From positions 62,001-126,000 of the forward strand of contig NZ_AUBU01000001.1 of NCBI RefSeq assembly GCF_000429405.1: 64,000 nucleotides of DNA. The letters are read 5' to 3'. Below the pieces are notes generated by a model. It searched no databases and was not told the DNA's origin. It saw nothing but the letters and a program-made list of their open reading frames with translations. Position 1 is the stretch's first letter; each line of letters begins with the position of its first letter. This document shows, piece by piece, positions 15,526 to 25,255 of the stretch. Position numbers and translations under genes: made by a program. The stretch comes from Algoriphagus marincola DSM 16067. Its GTDB lineage: Bacteria > Bacteroidota > Bacteroidia > Cytophagales > Cyclobacteriaceae.

Positions 15526-16545
15526 TCAATTTTCTGATTTATCAGATAGAATTGATTCGGATTTTTTGCTGATATCTCGGATGATTTGGTCTAGTTCTTC
15601 CGCGGAGTTTTTGATATAATTGATCAATTCTAGATTTTCTTCGGAGGTCTCACTGTCTTTGAGGTCCAGTAGATTAATCAGTCCCATAAGTCTAGAAAGA
15701 GGGGCTCTGACCACATGGGATTGAATCCAGGCGATCTCCCTGAAAGTTTTATTCTGTTCCTCTATCGTAGCGATATGCCTGATTTGATCTGTGATATCGT
15801 TCACCACTACAATCTTCGCTTCGACGTCATTGTATTCTATTGGAGCGGATTCAATTTGAACATCGATTTTTTGGCCAGACTTGGTATAGTGTATTTCCCT
15901 ATTGAAATAAATCTCATGTTTTAGGGGGTGATTGACGGTTTGATCCACATTGGTTCTCGGAATATTTTTGCAGATGATATCTAAAAGTTTCATTTGTAAA
16001 AACTCTGCCTCTGAGAATCCATATTTTTTGACAGCGGCATCATTTACATCCAGGAATTGAAGTGTTTTTTGTTCAAAAACCCACATGGGGGAGGGGTTCA
16101 GATGAAAGAGTTCACTGTACCTTCTCTGGGAATCTTGCAATTCTTCGATATACCGGTTTCGCTCAATAGCGTATATGAGGCTTTTGTAAAGAAAAGCAGA
16201 GTTCAGCTCGTCTTTTAAGAGGTAATCAGAAATTCCTAGCGCCAAGGAACGAATGCTAAATTCCAGATCCGAAAAACCAGTCAATGCGATGATCGGAACT
16301 CCCTCGGATAGTTGTAAAACATCTTTGATAAGATCTACACCAGCATGATCAGGAAGAGAAAGGTCTAGGAAGATTAGGTCAAAATTCTTTTTGGTAATAA
16401 GTTCTTGTTTTGCAGAAGCAAATGAATCTGCATGTACTACTTCTGCATCTAAGATATACTCAGAAAGGTATTCTTCGATAAGCACAAAATCCCCCAAATT
16501 GTCTTCGACGACTAAAAAACCATAATGTTTGGTGTCCTTTCGCAT
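15526..16545 (-). CDS. Receiver-PAS-DHp protein lacking a kinase ATPase domain
   Basis: 339 residues in three parts: an N-terminal receiver (about 8-128; phospho-acceptor Asp61 in FLDLSLP, TGF and LKDE switch segments), a PAS domain (about 140-262) and a dimerisation/histidine-phosphotransfer-like helix pair (about 265-325) with His277 in I-Q-S-H-V-V-R-A-P-L. The protein then ends: no N, G1 or G2 box of an ATPase follows. It could accept phosphate on Asp61 and/or His277 from the neighbouring kinases and act as a relay or scaffold. It overlaps nothing and lies 1 nt after the receiver gene. Confidence 0.82.
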   Translation of the reverse strand: MRKDTKHYGFLVVEDNLGDFVLIEEYLSEYILDAEVVHADSFASAKQELITKKNFDLIFLDLSLPDHAGVDLIKDVLQLSEGVPIIALTGFSDLEFSIRSLALGISDYLLKDELNSAFLYKSLIYAIERNRYIEELQDSQRRYSELFHLNPSPMWVFEQKTLQFLDVNDAAVKKYGFSEAEFLQMKLLDIICKNIPRTNVDQTVNHPLKHEIYFNREIHYTKSGQKIDVQIESAPIEYNDVEAKIVVVNDITDQIRHIATIEEQNKTFREIAWIQSHVVRAPLSRLMGLINLLDLKDSETSEENLELINYIKNSAEELDQIIRDISKKSESILSDKSEN

Positions 16546-16546
16546 C

Positions 16547-16984
16547 TTAGTGGGAAGTTGGAAGTTTGACTACATTAAACCAAAATTCTTCGATTTTTGA
16601 AGTTACTCTAAGAAAATCATTTACATCTACTGGTTTGGTGATGTAGCAATTTGCATAGTTGCTGTAGGCATCTTGTATATCATTTTCCGAACTGGAGGTC
16701 GTAAAAACTATAATTGGGATTTTTTTAAGTTCTGGATCGCTTTTTATTTCCGTCAATACCTCATGACCATTCATCTTGGGAAGATTGATATCTAAAAGCA
16801 TTAAGTCCGGGAGCTGATTTGGTTGGGATACTTTCAGTTCCCTTAAGTAAGAGATGGCTGCTTCACCGTCTTTTTTTATAGTGACCTCATTGGGTAATTG
16901 TGAATCCATAAGAGCTTCCATTGTGAGAACAATATCCCCTTCGTTATCCTCTACCAGTAAGATTTTTGCCATCCTCTTGCTCAT
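16547..16984 (-). CDS. Single-domain response regulator (Rcp1-like receiver)
   Basis: 145 residues, one CheY-like receiver domain with VEDNEGD acidic pocket, phospho-acceptor Asp65 in LLDINLPKMNG, Thr/Ser in FTTSSSE and Lys in ITKPVD. The extended loop between strands (KVSQPNQLPDLM) is typical of the Rcp1 type that pairs with PAS/phytochrome-like kinases. There is no output domain. ATG codons at residues 1 and 5 both work; the second begins MAKILLVEDN. It sits between the kinase genes and the receiver-PAS-DHp gene. Confidence 0.88.
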   Translation of the reverse strand: MSKRMAKILLVEDNEGDIVLTMEALMDSQLPNEVTIKKDGEAAISYLRELKVSQPNQLPDLMLLDINLPKMNGHEVLTEIKSDPELKKIPIIVFTTSSSENDIQDAYSNYANCYITKPVDVNDFLRVTSKIEEFWFNVVKLPTSH

Positions 16985-17064
16985 AACTTTGATTTACTAT
17001 TACTGAATCAGATTCCGGTAATGGGCTTAAGCTTTTTATACTAATTTTTATTGCTCTATGAGAT

Positions 17065-19449
17065 TTAGGTCTTTTCAATCGTGAAAATGAACTTTGTTCC
17101 AACTCCAATTTCGGATTCTACCCATATCTCCCCACCATGTTGGTTTACAATTTTTTTACAAATCGCTAATCCCATACCGCTTCCCTCATACTTTTCCTTG
17201 GAATGAAGTCGAATCATAACTTCAAAGATTTTGTCTTGTTCTTTTTCCTCTATGCCTATCCCATTGTCTTCAACTATAAATTGCCAAAAATTTTCCAATT
17301 CAACACATTTTATCGAAATAATTGGCGTGCTATTTTCTTTGGCAAATTTTAAGGAATTGGTAATCAGATTATGGAATAGCTGTTGGATAGGCACCCTTAT
17401 CGCTTGGATAATTGGCAAGTTTTCAGCTTTTATGTGAGCTCCTTTCGCTTCAATACTCTGCTTGTTGATATCAATAATCGATTCAATGGTTTTATTTGTA
17501 TCAACTGATTCTTTGTTTTTCGAATCGAACCCAATTCGTGAATACTCCAAAAGATCTTCAATAAGCAGGCTTAATCGCTTTGCGCCTCCTACAGCAAAAT
17601 CAATGTATTGATTCCCTTTTTCATCCAGTTTCTCTGCATATTTTTTTTGTAGAAGCGATAGGAATGAACTGATCATTCGGAGTGGTTCACGCATATCATG
17701 TGATGCTACAGAAGCAAAGGCTTTCAATTCCGAATTAGTGGATTGAAGCTGTTTATTTAATCTCTCTAATGCCTCCTCTTTGGCTTTTTTCTCTGAAATA
17801 TCGATCTGTGTACCAAACATCCACAAGGGGCTTCCATCATCTGCCTTACTCATCACTCTACCTCTCCCTAAGACCCATACCCAATGACCCTCTTTATGCC
17901 TTAGTCTTATCTCAGTTTGGTAGAAAGAAGCTTTGCCTGAAAAGTGATCTTCAAGATCTTTCTGAGCTACCGGAAGGTCTTCAGGGTGTAAAAGGCTTTC
18001 CCAAGTTTTGATACTGATTGGTTCAAGTTCATGTAGTTTATAGCCTAGAATCCGGGCCCACTCCTCATTAAAAATTGTTTCTCCGGTTTGTACATTCCAC
18101 TCCCATATTCCAGCTTCTGTTCCCTCGATCACTCTGATGAGTCTTTCTTTCTCGCTGGCAAGGGCAAGCTCCGCTATTTTTCGTTCGGTGATCTCTTGAA
18201 TTGCCCCGATCATTCTTATAGCCTTTCCCTCTTGGTCACGAAGAATATATCCACTATCAACGATGTAATGGTAATTCCCTGCCTTATCTTTTACTCTGAA
18301 TTCAGCTTTCCAATAGTTTGAATCACTTTCTAAAGTGTCTTTAAGATTTTTTTGAATGTATGGCCGGTCCTCGGGATGAATTAGGTTACTCCAAAAATTG
18401 ACATCCTTTTTTTGCTCCTCAGGATTAAAGCCAAAATGTTGCTCAAAATTTTTACTTCTAAGTACATTGCTAGATGCAAAGTCCCAATCCCAAATCACAT
18501 CAGAAGTGGCCCTAGTGGCATATTCATAGCGTTCGGTAGCGGCTAACAATTCGCGCGATTGTTCTTCTATCTTTTTGGATAAAAGTGCTGGTTGTCGCAC
18601 AAAACTATAGGCCAAGAATCCAAGTAACCCTGCGGAAATTATTCGTAGTAAAACCACGGGTATTTGGTTCAGGACACTAATTCCCTCCCTTTGTGCCACT
18701 GTAACCTCCCAATTGGCACTTGGGAGTATTTTTGATTTTGATATTCCAGTTACAGATGGAGAATGTGCCAAGGATTGAAAGAAAACAGAATCGGCACTTC
18801 TATTATCAGGGTTGATTTTCTTTATCTGAACAAATGCGTTTGGAATATTTAAAGATTGGAAAGTGGAATCAAACAGGGTGTTTAAATAAATAATTGCAGT
18901 AGCAAAGCCCTGAAACCTATCGCTTTCATTAGAAAAAATGGGAAGTCTTCCGACTATTCCCAACCCACCTTGCTTGAGATTGATAGGCCCCGCGAAGTAC
19001 ACGCTCCTTCTTTCTATTGCTTCAATTGCTTCAATTCTTTGTTTTTCATCCTTAAGAATATCATAACCAATGACCACTTCATTTCCCTTGAGGGGATAGG
19101 TTGCGACGATTTTACCACTATCCAAAACCTGTACTACACTGACTGATGGATGACTTTCTAAAATCGCTTCGCCTGTAGGTTCAAAATTATTTTCGATTTC
19201 ATAGTATTTACTGAAATGTGCCAGGGATTTGATAGCTCCAGTGGCATCAGTCAGTGAGGCTTCAATTTGGTTACTTAGTCTGTTTAATTCTGTGCTCATT
19301 TGTTGTTCGGTATTTGCAACTCTGAGCTGATACTCCGTATAAGTGATGTAGCTTGAGATCATCAAAAAAAGTATACAGATTAATACCCCAACCGTCTTTG
19401 GGTGGTTATAAACCATCTGCAATATTTTTTCCTGAGGATATTTACTCAT
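17065..19449 (-). CDS. Membrane-anchored PAS sensor histidine kinase
   Basis: From the ATG at 19449 the protein has 794 residues; this ATG overlaps the upstream stop by 8 nt (ATGAGTAA), which favours it over a start 45 nt further up inside the preceding gene. Order: TM1 (about 20-42), a ~225-residue periplasmic sensor region, TM2 (about 262-285), two PAS/PAC units (about 305-435 and 436-560), DHp helix with phospho-acceptor His584 in ASVASHDMREPL, and a HATPase domain (NSLKFA, DNGIGIEE, GSGMGLAICKK). It is a class of two-component kinase widespread in Bacteroidota. The periplasmic domain has no motif I recognise, so the signal is unknown. Confidence 0.87.
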   Translation of the reverse strand: MSKYPQEKILQMVYNHPKTVGVLICILFLMISSYITYTEYQLRVANTEQQMSTELNRLSNQIEASLTDATGAIKSLAHFSKYYEIENNFEPTGEAILESHPSVSVVQVLDSGKIVATYPLKGNEVVIGYDILKDEKQRIEAIEAIERRSVYFAGPINLKQGGLGIVGRLPIFSNESDRFQGFATAIIYLNTLFDSTFQSLNIPNAFVQIKKINPDNRSADSVFFQSLAHSPSVTGISKSKILPSANWEVTVAQREGISVLNQIPVVLLRIISAGLLGFLAYSFVRQPALLSKKIEEQSRELLAATERYEYATRATSDVIWDWDFASSNVLRSKNFEQHFGFNPEEQKKDVNFWSNLIHPEDRPYIQKNLKDTLESDSNYWKAEFRVKDKAGNYHYIVDSGYILRDQEGKAIRMIGAIQEITERKIAELALASEKERLIRVIEGTEAGIWEWNVQTGETIFNEEWARILGYKLHELEPISIKTWESLLHPEDLPVAQKDLEDHFSGKASFYQTEIRLRHKEGHWVWVLGRGRVMSKADDGSPLWMFGTQIDISEKKAKEEALERLNKQLQSTNSELKAFASVASHDMREPLRMISSFLSLLQKKYAEKLDEKGNQYIDFAVGGAKRLSLLIEDLLEYSRIGFDSKNKESVDTNKTIESIIDINKQSIEAKGAHIKAENLPIIQAIRVPIQQLFHNLITNSLKFAKENSTPIISIKCVELENFWQFIVEDNGIGIEEKEQDKIFEVMIRLHSKEKYEGSGMGLAICKKIVNQHGGEIWVESEIGVGTKFIFTIEKT

Positions 19450-22400
19450 TTTGAGGTTTTTGAAGAGTGAAATGGAATGTAGAACCTTCTCCAAGGGTGG
19501 ATTCTACCCATATTTTTCCTCCATGGATTTCGGTTATTTTTTTACAAATCGATAAGCCAATTCCAGAACCGGGGTAATGTTCTCTACCATGAAGTCGCTG
19601 GAAAATAATGAAAATTTTATCAAGGTATTTTGGATCGATTCCTATTCCATTGTCTTTAAGCTTAAAGTGCCAGTAGTTTTCTTCCTCTTCAGCAGAGATA
19701 TCGATGATAGGCTTTACTCCGTCTCTTTTGTACTTTATCGAATTCGATATCAAATTATTGAATAATTGGATCAGGCCGCTTTCTTGAGCAAAAACTGACG
19801 GCATGCTATTTATCTTAATTTTTGCGCCCGATTCACTTATGAGTTTTTTATTCAAAAGCAGCACTTCTTTTATGATTTGAGGCATTTGGATCCACATTTT
19901 GGATTCTGTAGCTTCCTTGAGTCTGGAGAAATCCAGCAAATCCAATATAATGCTTCGCATGCGTTTGGCTCCATCTACAGCAAAGGAGATGTATTGTTTG
20001 CCTTTTTCATCAAGAATGTCATCATACTTCTTTTCAATCAAACCTAGGAAGCTGGAAATCATTCTTAACGGCTCCTGCAAATCATGAGAAGCGACATAGG
20101 CGAACTGCTCCAGTTCCCTATTAGAATTCTCGAGTTCACTATTTGAAATCATCAATTGTTGATTGAGTGCTTTCAGGGATTCCTCATATCGCTTTCTATG
20201 GCTGATATCTTGGATAGCTCCTACCATTCTCACAGCTTTACCTTTCGAATCTCGGATAATAGTACCCAGGTCTACTACATAAAAGGTTTTAATTTGATTG
20301 ATAATTCGATATTCAGATTCAAAAATTGTTTTTTCTGGGTCCTGCAGTACCTTATTCAGGTTTTCTTTTACCCTTAAAACATCTTCCGGATGAATTGATT
20401 CTAGCCATCTTTTATGATCGTGTTGAAGACCTGCCACATCCTGGCCTAACAACTTATTGAAGCCTATTCCCCAGTAATGTTCCCCAGTTTGTATATTCCA
20501 ATCCCAAATAGCATCATGTGAAGTATTGGAGATAATAGTAAATCGCTCGTTGAATTCAGCAATTTCCTCTTCGGCCTTTTTGCGGTCGGTAATGTTCCTG
20601 ACAAATATGGAAAGCCCAACAGCTCTAGGATAAACGGAGATTTCCAACCATGATTTTGTGAAGGGGTCCTCGATTTCTAATTCTTGCTGAGACTTGCTTG
20701 ACATCGCATACTTTAACAGCTTTGCAAAGTTAGGGTGAATGGCTTCCTCAAAGACTTCCCATATAGTTTTATTTAAGACAACTTCTCTTTTCAGTCCAGT
20801 AAGCTGCTCAGCCTGATAGTTCCAATAGGTAAAGCGATATTTGTCATCTAATGAGTAAAAGGCCTCTCCGATACTTTCAAGAATATTGCTATTGTTTTCT
20901 AAGGCCTCAGCAAGCTGGTTCATCGTTTCTTGCTTTTCAATAGCTACTATTAGGTTATTAATGATGGATTGTATGAAATTCTTTTCTTCATCAGTCCACT
21001 CTCGCTCTTCGAAACAGCACTCAAAGCCAACATGTCCAAAATATCCACCATTTACATAAAGCGACCCATTAAGCATAGATAGGATTTTTTGATCTTCCAT
21101 GATTTGTCTGGTGTGGCCGCTAGCGTCGCTCAATAAAACTGTAAATGGTTTTTTGACTGAAGCATCTTGGATGAGTAAGGGATGCTCATCGATGGGAATA
21201 GTATGATATTTTGGATTTTGGATTTCTTCTTTGACTTTTCCATTGGTCCATTCATAATCAAACCTTACATAATCCCGTCCATTTTTATCTTCAATTTTTC
21301 GAAATAAGTAAGCTCTATCTGCATGAATAGTTTCTCCCATGATTCTCAGCACATCATCCATGATGGTCTCCCAATTGTCTGCAGAAAGAAAGATTTGGGC
21401 ACATTCAGCCGATTTTTGGATAAAGAGCGTTTTTTGGGCAATGGAGGCTTCGCGTTCCTTTTCCTTGGTGATGTCTTGAAGAGCCCCTACAATTCGGATA
21501 GGCTTGCCAGACTTGTCCCGCTGTATAGAAGTTTGTTCTTTTACAAATGCATAAGTTCCATCAGCTTTCTTAAAACGATAAGAGCCTTTCCATTTTTTTG
21601 CATTTGGGTCTTTTCGCGCTCTCTGTATGTCTTCAAGAATTTGAGGTAAATCATCAGGATGTACGCAACTCTCCCAAAAGCCCTCCGGTACGTATTGCAT
21701 TTCTTCAGGATAGCCAAAGAGGTGGTGGTATCCTTTTCCCCAAAAGATTTTTTTTCCTAAAATATTCCAGTCAAAAATAGCATCTGTGATCGCCTCCGTA
21801 GCTAAATGAAAACGTTCATTGCTTTTTTTCAATGTCTGCTCAGCCCAATACCTGTCTGTCTCATCCCATACGGTCGATATCATTAAATCTTGATCCAAAA
21901 TTGCAATGTTTTTCGCTGACACTACTCTTTGTTTCCCATCCTGAGTGGTGATGAATACGTCCTGCCACTGCATTCTGCTAGGATCCCCTGACTGCATATC
22001 CGACATGATTTGCTGAGAAATCTTCGCCCGGTATTCGGGATCGGGATATGCTGATTTGAAAAAAGATTCTACGTCCTTGATAGTTGATTTTGGCCAGCCG
22101 TAAATTTCCGAGAAGGCATTGTTCATAAAAGTGGCTTTGCCGCTGCTGATTTCGTTCACAGCTACTCCTATGGATATATTTTCGAGGGCAGATTCAATGA
22201 AGTGATTCCTTGATTTTAGCTCGTTTTCTATCAGTTTTTCTTCTGTGATGTCCTGAGCAGTTCCTCTAAGAACTCGGTGACCGGAGTCTGGATTGATATA
22301 AGGACTTGCTCTTTCCCTGACATATTTTACTCGGCCATCTTCCATTATTATTCTATGGACGCAATCCATGCTGCCAGATTCTGAAAGTGTCTGTTCCAGG

Positions 22401-23383
22401 GCTTCCAAAAACTCGTCTCTATCATCGGGATGGATGGAGTTTTTGAAAAAATTGAAGTCCGGCTCGAAATCGGTTGATAGTTCCCAAATCCGATATATTT
22501 CGTCAGACCAAAAGAGTTTTTCGCTCTTTACCTCAAGCTCCCAATACCCAAGCTTTGCGATTTTTTGGGCTCTGTTGAGCCTTTCAAGAAGTCCCTTAGT
22601 TTCTTTCTCCAGTTCAATTTTTTCGTTGATATTCCGAGCACTTATAAAAAGAGCCTGGTATTCTGGATCTGTAGTGATGATAGACCACTCTAGATTGACA
22701 AGACCTCCATTTTTATGGATGTATCGATTTTTGAAGTTTGAAACAATTTCTCCCGCTCTTACTTTTTGGGCCGCTTGCATGGTCTCGGGGAGGTCTTCGG
22801 GAAAGACCAGATCTTTGAGGTATTTGCCAATCAACTCATCTGGATGATATCCTAAATTTTGATAAGATGATTCGGATATATTTTGAATGATTCCATCCCA
22901 ATTTATTTCAATCAATAGGTCTTTGGAGTTTTTAAAGAAGCTTTGTAGCTCTCTTTTTTTTCGCTCTGCTTTTTTCTGAAGGAGTTTTTCAGTACTAATG
23001 TCCTTTACTATTCCGTAGACCTTTATAGGAAGTCCCTTCTCATTTTTTTCTATATGACTTTCGGAAACTATGTGTCTGATTTCTCCATCTGGCCTTATAA
23101 TTCGTTTCTCAATTTTAAAGCTTTGCCCTGCTTCAATAGCGTTCTGATAGGCTTTCTTTGACTTTTCCCGATCTTCCGGATGAATACATGAGAGTCTTAG
23201 ACTTTCACTAGGAGGGTCTTTTGCAGGATCAAGTCCAAAAATCTCAAAAAACTGATCCGACCAATAGTAATCTCCTGTGAGCAGATTCTTCTCCCAAAAA
23301 CCCATATTGGCTGATTTCTCAAGCTTCCTTATCAAACCGATAAGAGATGATTCAGATATATTTTTATTCTCTTTTTCAGCCAT
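19442..23383 (-). CDS. Large soluble multi-PAS/GAF sensor histidine kinase
   Basis: 1313 residues with no membrane span. Reading along: about five PAS/PAC units (roughly 15-135, 136-260, 265-390, 395-510, 515-640; several contain the W-S-D/W-G-x-x-F and HPxD marks of PAS fold 3), a GAF domain (about 645-810, with the ADRAYLFR strand), two more PAS units (about 815-930 and 935-1065), a DHp with His1100 in YVASHDLQEPL, and HATPase (NSIKYK, DNGIGIDP, GSGIGLSICKK). It should integrate several cytoplasmic cues. No chromophore-type Cys was noted in the GAF, so a phytochrome is not supported. First gene of the four-gene phosphorelay cluster. Confidence 0.87.
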   Translation of the reverse strand: MAEKENKNISESSLIGLIRKLEKSANMGFWEKNLLTGDYYWSDQFFEIFGLDPAKDPPSESLRLSCIHPEDREKSKKAYQNAIEAGQSFKIEKRIIRPDGEIRHIVSESHIEKNEKGLPIKVYGIVKDISTEKLLQKKAERKKRELQSFFKNSKDLLIEINWDGIIQNISESSYQNLGYHPDELIGKYLKDLVFPEDLPETMQAAQKVRAGEIVSNFKNRYIHKNGGLVNLEWSIITTDPEYQALFISARNINEKIELEKETKGLLERLNRAQKIAKLGYWELEVKSEKLFWSDEIYRIWELSTDFEPDFNFFKNSIHPDDRDEFLEALEQTLSESGSMDCVHRIIMEDGRVKYVRERASPYINPDSGHRVLRGTAQDITEEKLIENELKSRNHFIESALENISIGVAVNEISSGKATFMNNAFSEIYGWPKSTIKDVESFFKSAYPDPEYRAKISQQIMSDMQSGDPSRMQWQDVFITTQDGKQRVVSAKNIAILDQDLMISTVWDETDRYWAEQTLKKSNERFHLATEAITDAIFDWNILGKKIFWGKGYHHLFGYPEEMQYVPEGFWESCVHPDDLPQILEDIQRARKDPNAKKWKGSYRFKKADGTYAFVKEQTSIQRDKSGKPIRIVGALQDITKEKEREASIAQKTLFIQKSAECAQIFLSADNWETIMDDVLRIMGETIHADRAYLFRKIEDKNGRDYVRFDYEWTNGKVKEEIQNPKYHTIPIDEHPLLIQDASVKKPFTVLLSDASGHTRQIMEDQKILSMLNGSLYVNGGYFGHVGFECCFEEREWTDEEKNFIQSIINNLIVAIEKQETMNQLAEALENNSNILESIGEAFYSLDDKYRFTYWNYQAEQLTGLKREVVLNKTIWEVFEEAIHPNFAKLLKYAMSSKSQQELEIEDPFTKSWLEISVYPRAVGLSIFVRNITDRKKAEEEIAEFNERFTIISNTSHDAIWDWNIQTGEHYWGIGFNKLLGQDVAGLQHDHKRWLESIHPEDVLRVKENLNKVLQDPEKTIFESEYRIINQIKTFYVVDLGTIIRDSKGKAVRMVGAIQDISHRKRYEESLKALNQQLMISNSELENSNRELEQFAYVASHDLQEPLRMISSFLGLIEKKYDDILDEKGKQYISFAVDGAKRMRSIILDLLDFSRLKEATESKMWIQMPQIIKEVLLLNKKLISESGAKIKINSMPSVFAQESGLIQLFNNLISNSIKYKRDGVKPIIDISAEEEENYWHFKLKDNGIGIDPKYLDKIFIIFQRLHGREHYPGSGIGLSICKKITEIHGGKIWVESTLGEGSTFHFTLQKPQNE

Positions 23384-23414
23384 TGTTTAGAAGTTTTAGA
23401 GAGAAAAAATCACG

Positions 23415-24491
23415 CTACTTCAACGTAATGATTTTCCCTGTTTTGACAGATTCGTCACATGCGAAGGCTATTTTCAAGCTGTTTAAGGCATCATCAAGAT
23501 GATCGGTCAAGTCTATATTTTCTTTGATTGCCTTTAGGAAATAGGCCTGTTCCCTGTCGCAAAGTTCTTGATGTCCAGGCTCATCTTTCATGTCAATCCA
23601 TTCATCCGCTTTGGTGAAGTGATTTTTGGAGTCTATCTCTGCGTGATGTACACGGATGGATTCTGTTTTGGTATGGGAGTCTACGTCGTCGGATTTTCCC
23701 GATCCTCCCGCATCTTTTGCCACAATCGATACAGCGCCCTTTGGACCAAAGACATCCTTGATGAAGAATGCTGTCTCGGAGACCATTGGTCCCCATCCGG
23801 CCTCATACCAGCCCACAGAACCATCCTCAAATCGAATCTGAAGTTGACCATAATTGTAATTGTCTGGAGCGATGTCTTCAGTCAACCGTGCTCCGATAGC
23901 TGATACAGTTACCGGCTTGGAACGCGTCATCTGACACATGACATCGATGTAATGTACCCCACAATCGACTATTGGGCTCAGGCTTTTCATCAAACTGCGA
24001 TGTACATCCCACATGACTCCATGACTTTGCTGATTGAGGTTCATTCGCATGACTAGTGGTTTGCCTAGCTTCTGAGCCTCATCGATGAAGCGGATCCAAG
24101 ATGGATGATGACGGAGTATGTAGCCTACCACCACCTTTTTATTGGACTCTTTAGCTTTTTGAATGATCCTTTCGCTGCCTGCAATAGTATCGGCAAGTGG
24201 CTTTTCGATAAAAATGTGACAGCCCTGCTCGAGAGAATTGATGGCAATTTCTTCATGCGTATCCGGATAGGTCGAGATACAGACAGCATCAGGTTTTGTT
24301 TCTGTCAATGCTTTCTGATAGTCATCAAAAAGGGGGTAGTTGCCATTCAATTTTTGATTTAGTTTTTCTTTACTGCTACCTCGGGATACTAATCCGCAGA
24401 TTTCAAATTCTGACATTTTATCATAGGCGGCGGCATGTGACGCCCCCATATTTCCACATCCAATTACTAAAATTTTTAGGGGGGAATTCAT
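23415..24491 (-). CDS. Gfo/Idh/MocA-family NAD(P)-dependent oxidoreductase
   Basis: 358 residues from the ATG at 24491 (M-N-S-P-L-K); the frame is open for 25 more codons upstream but those do not resemble the family. The N-terminal Rossmann fold begins ILVIGCGNMGASHA, followed by the EKPLA motif (Lys at about residue 96) and a C-terminal alpha/beta domain with a GGVHYIDVM-like segment (here CGVHYIDVM). Members oxidise or reduce sugars, inositols or other polyols. It is transcribed alone, after an AT-rich palindrome at 24621-24654; the substrate is unknown. Confidence 0.82.
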   Translation of the reverse strand: MNSPLKILVIGCGNMGASHAAAYDKMSEFEICGLVSRGSSKEKLNQKLNGNYPLFDDYQKALTETKPDAVCISTYPDTHEEIAINSLEQGCHIFIEKPLADTIAGSERIIQKAKESNKKVVVGYILRHHPSWIRFIDEAQKLGKPLVMRMNLNQQSHGVMWDVHRSLMKSLSPIVDCGVHYIDVMCQMTRSKPVTVSAIGARLTEDIAPDNYNYGQLQIRFEDGSVGWYEAGWGPMVSETAFFIKDVFGPKGAVSIVAKDAGGSGKSDDVDSHTKTESIRVHHAEIDSKNHFTKADEWIDMKDEPGHQELCDREQAYFLKAIKENIDLTDHLDDALNSLKIAFACDESVKTGKIITLK

Positions 24492-24620
24492 GGTTTTAGG
24501 TTTATATGCTAGTTGATCCAATAAAAACTGACATCCTGATGGCTCAAGATGATTGACGTGAGTCATCCTAAGAGCTAACTCTATGATTTAAGTTTAAAAA
24601 GAATTTTCCTCAAAATCAGA

Positions 24621-24654
24621 CTTATTTGCTTTTAATTATAATTAAAGCAATAAG
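24621..24654. repeat. AT-rich imperfect palindrome between cyclophilin and Gfo/Idh/MocA genes
   Basis: CTTATTTGCTTT and AAAGCAATAAG are complementary apart from one extra T, and the centre (AATTATAATT) is itself palindromic, so the 34-nt block can form one long hairpin. It lies between two minus-strand genes without a T run on either side, so an operator or an mRNA-end hairpin is more likely than a standard terminator. Confidence 0.45.
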
Positions 24655-24668
24655 TTGGAGACTAAGCC

Positions 24669-25244
24669 TCACTGAGTGTCTAGGATTTTTCTAAGTTGGC
24701 GTGGAGGGATTTCAATGATATTTACATCCAAAGTAATAGCCTCGGTCGGCTGATCATTTTCGTCCCGAGACACACGGACAATTTTTTCCACGATGTCCAT
24801 GCCTTGAATGACCCTTCCGAATACCGTATAATCCCCATCTAAACGATGTAATCCTTCCTTATTTTCAACAATGTAGAATTGGCATCGGGCCGAAAGCTTA
24901 TCTGGATTATTATCTCTTCCGGCTCCAACAGCACCGTAGACATGGGTAAGGGAAGGATCAAACTCCGGTTCTAAGAGGTATTCCGGGTCATTGAATCCTT
25001 CTGGAGTATCTGGACATCCACCCTGAGCGACAAAATCTGGAATCACCCGATTAAAGGTCAATGAATCCCAATATCCTGCTTCTGCCAGCTCGATAAAACT
25101 TTCGCGATGCCGAGGGGTGCGCTCATCCAACATGATCAAGATTTCACCGAGAGGTGTGATTATTTGCGCTACCTCTATATTCTTTTGGTTTACAGGGTAA
25201 GCAAACATCGACTGTAGGAAAATCAGGATTGGGATGATCGACAT
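24669..25244 (-). CDS. Secreted cyclophilin-type peptidyl-prolyl isomerase
   Basis: 191 residues with a short signal peptide (about 1-16). The cyclophilin core is clear: ETPRH..SFIELAEAGYWDSLTFNRVIPDFVAQGGCP pattern (catalytic Arg in FNRVI, Gln in AQGG), a GRDNN-type segment, SARCQFYIV and GDYTVFGRVIQGMDIV. It probably helps fold periplasmic or outer-membrane proteins. It lies 11 nt downstream of the acyltransferase gene stop-to-start and could share its transcript. Confidence 0.88.
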   Translation of the reverse strand: MSIIPILIFLQSMFAYPVNQKNIEVAQIITPLGEILIMLDERTPRHRESFIELAEAGYWDSLTFNRVIPDFVAQGGCPDTPEGFNDPEYLLEPEFDPSLTHVYGAVGAGRDNNPDKLSARCQFYIVENKEGLHRLDGDYTVFGRVIQGMDIVEKIVRVSRDENDQPTEAITLDVNIIEIPPRQLRKILDTQ

Positions 25245-25255
25245 AGTTGTATTCG

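Noticed and set aside
22368..22847. 159-codon open frame on the plus strand inside the large kinase gene
   Set aside because: Antisense to clear PAS-domain coding sequence; its translation is Ser/Leu-rich without any domain, typical of a shadow frame.
19442..23383. Phytochrome-type light sensor
   Set aside because: Despite the GAF domain and nearby Rcp1-like receiver, no PHY domain or chromophore-binding Cys pattern was found.
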